DNA from: Rhodoferax saidenbachensis
GTDB taxonomy: Bacteria; Pseudomonadota; Gammaproteobacteria; Burkholderiales; Burkholderiaceae_C
Reading direction: 5' to 3'
NCBI RefSeq assembly: GCF_001955715.1
Contig: NZ_CP019239.1
Location: 4,200,856-4,264,855, forward strand
Length of the DNA stretch: 64,000 nucleotides
The position numbers and the translations under genes are program-made. Below are positions 63,189-64,000 of the stretch, piece by piece. Every line of letters begins with the position of its first letter. Position 1 is the stretch's first letter. Below the pieces are notes generated by a model that was given only the letters and a program-made list of their open reading frames with translations, was not told the origin of the DNA and did not search any database.

Positions 63189-63592
63189 CACGGTGTGGGT
63201 ACTCCGGCACGCGCAAACAACTGCTGCAGTTCGGCACGGACTGCCGCTTTGAGTTTGTCGGAGGTCGCGCTCAAGAATTGAGCACGGTCAAATCCCGCGC
63301 GCAGACGCACCACATGGGCGTGCTGCGGCAGGGTGTGCTCGAATTCAGCGCTCACGTTGTAGATTTGACGTTTGATGGCATTGCGGGTCACGGCACGCTT
63401 GGCCCACCGTTTGGGCGCCATGGCTCCCAGCCACACCCCAGAAATGGGGAACAGGAGGGGCGAAACGCCCTGCGGGACTACGGCCATGACGGCGTCCAGG
63501 GCACAGCTATGCAGGGCAAAGTGTGCGGTTTTTGCCACGGTTTTACCCGCCAAAGCAGCCTGGAACTGCGCCCGGGTCTTCAAGCGCTGCAC
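63188..63592 (-). CDS. rnpA: Ribonuclease P protein component
   Basis: A 134-aa basic protein binding the RNase P RNA for tRNA 5' maturation. It begins with LKTRAQFQAALAGK and carries the RNR signature region KRWAKRAVTRNAIKRQIYNV. GTG start at 63592. It lies between rpmH and yidD in the usual oriC-proximal cluster. Confidence 0.95.
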   Translation of the reverse strand: MQRLKTRAQFQAALAGKTVAKTAHFALHSCALDAVMAVVPQGVSPLLFPISGVWLGAMAPKRWAKRAVTRNAIKRQIYNVSAEFEHTLPQHAHVVRLRAGFDRAQFLSATSDKLKAAVRAELQQLFARAGVPTP

Positions 63593-63657
63593 GTTCAGAC
63601 CGCGCCAAAGCTATGCACCAGCGGGATCCGGAACGGCAAGGCCAGAACTGGACTTGC

Positions 63658-63792
63658 TTAGACAGCCAGGCGCTTGCGGCCTTTGGCGCGGCGTGCGTTG
63701 ATCACAGCGCGGCCACCGCGGGTCTTCATGCGAACCAGGAAGCCGTGGGTACGGGCGCGGCGAATTTTGGAAGGTTGGTAAGTGCGTTTCAT
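63658..63792 (-). CDS. rpmH: 50S ribosomal protein L34
   Basis: A 44-aa ribosomal protein: [18 protein letters not shown], then [18 protein letters not shown] and RKRLAV. A complete canonical L34. It is transcribed away from the presumed dnaA, with rnpA 65 nt downstream. Confidence 0.98.
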   Translation of the reverse strand: MKRTYQPSKIRRARTHGFLVRMKTRGGRAVINARRAKGRKRLAV

Positions 63793-63889
63793 AATTTTCT
63801 CGGCTCTAGCTATCTTGCCCGCAAGCGCAGTGCCCCGGAGCAGGAGGGGTTTTCAGGTTAAACCCCGATCACAATCAGGGGAACCGACG

Positions 63890-63918
63890 ATTATCGCAAA
63901 TTTTCTCAATGCCGGCAA
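63890..63918 (-). promoter_or_regulatory. Promoter of rpmH
   Basis: On the minus strand TTGCCG (63918-63913), a 17-bp spacer, then GATAAT (63895-63890). This is close to the sigma-70 consensus and lies about 100 nt before the rpmH start. Confidence 0.7.
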
Positions 63919-63973
63919 CACCTTGCGCAGGATTTGGTGGGTAAAGCACGAAGCAGCCTCTGGTTCATGAAAA

Positions 63974-63983
63974 TTGTGGATAA
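63974..63983 (-). promoter_or_regulatory. DnaA box, likely edge of the replication origin
   Basis: TTGTGGATAA is the complement of a perfect DnaA box (TTATCCACAA). It lies in the 208-bp gap upstream of rpmH, where the origin and dnaA normally lie in this order. A near-match (ATAATCTACA) ends the window. Confidence 0.7.
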
Positions 63984-64000
63984 GGTTTTGATAATCTACA

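Overview
The window looks like a chromosomal segment of a Comamonadaceae betaproteobacterium (Rhodoferax, Polaromonas or Curvibacter-like). This is inferred from high G+C, from protein types and gene orders common in that family, and from short dispersed repeats that I associate with it. The right end carries the conserved order mnmE, yidC, yidD, rnpA, rpmH, then a DnaA-box-bearing gap, so the replication origin and dnaA are probably just beyond base 64000. I saw no rRNA, tRNA, CRISPR array, prophage or full insertion sequence. Almost all DNA is coding.

Layout. 1-2407: tkt and the start of gap. 2583-5000: a small membrane protein, a glutathione transferase, and GFA, GNAT and VOC proteins. 5212-7959: an old-yellow-enzyme reductase and an atypical Nramp transporter behind a leader with a tiny upstream ORF. 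7990-12694: PBP1A, a MurU-like nucleotidyltransferase and PepP. 12714-16853: two orphan solute-binding proteins, an SDR and a glutamine-synthetase-like enzyme. 16971-20957: prolyl aminopeptidase, a MarR regulator diverging from a solute-binding protein, and a Rieske oxygenase. 21128-23112: rubrerythrin, rubredoxin and rubredoxin reductase. 23261-26593: MaeB and a secreted RNase with a barstar-like inhibitor. 26926-33655: rsmA, surA and lptD, divergent from amgK and rsmE. 33655-33920: a MITE-like palindromic element. 33954-41055: MFS transporter, chalcone-isomerase-like protein, a GGDEF/EAL protein, a lipase, an M20 peptidase and a hydroxypyruvate-isomerase-like protein. 41055-43300: chromate resistance (chrA plus a rhodanese-ChrB fusion). 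43432-45843: metW, metX and a GDT1-type Mn exporter, the last two behind riboswitches. 46104-52367: a bufferin (copper/gold-stress RiPP) operon extended by a c-di-GMP phosphodiesterase-like gene and a TrpF-like gene, divergent from an ECF sigma and zinc anti-sigma pair. 52553-56206: a cold-inducible-type RNA-binding protein, an SDR and lptC-kdsC-kdsD. 56251-61151: Kef antiporter, apt, an unknown protein and mnmE. 61198-63792: yidC, yidD, rnpA, rpmH.

How the genes work together. Envelope biogenesis is heavily represented: PBP1A, AmgK and MurU recycling, SurA/LptD, KdsD/KdsC/LptC and YidC/YidD. A second theme is metal and oxidant stress: bufferin operon, chromate module, Mn exporter, Nramp protein and the rubrerythrin pathway. 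RNA-based control is frequent: a SAM-II riboswitch on metX, a yybP-ykoY manganese riboswitch on the GDT1 gene, a hairpin-rich leader on the chromate operon, and a uORF leader on the Nramp gene.

The most unusual feature of the DNA is two families of short repeats. Element A (about 50-60 bp, 14 copies seen) and element B (about 80 bp, 6 copies seen) lie between genes and also inside them without breaking the reading frame. Nine A copies and two B copies contribute amino acids to conserved proteins, including AmgK, MurU, RsmA, MnmE, KdsC and ChrA.
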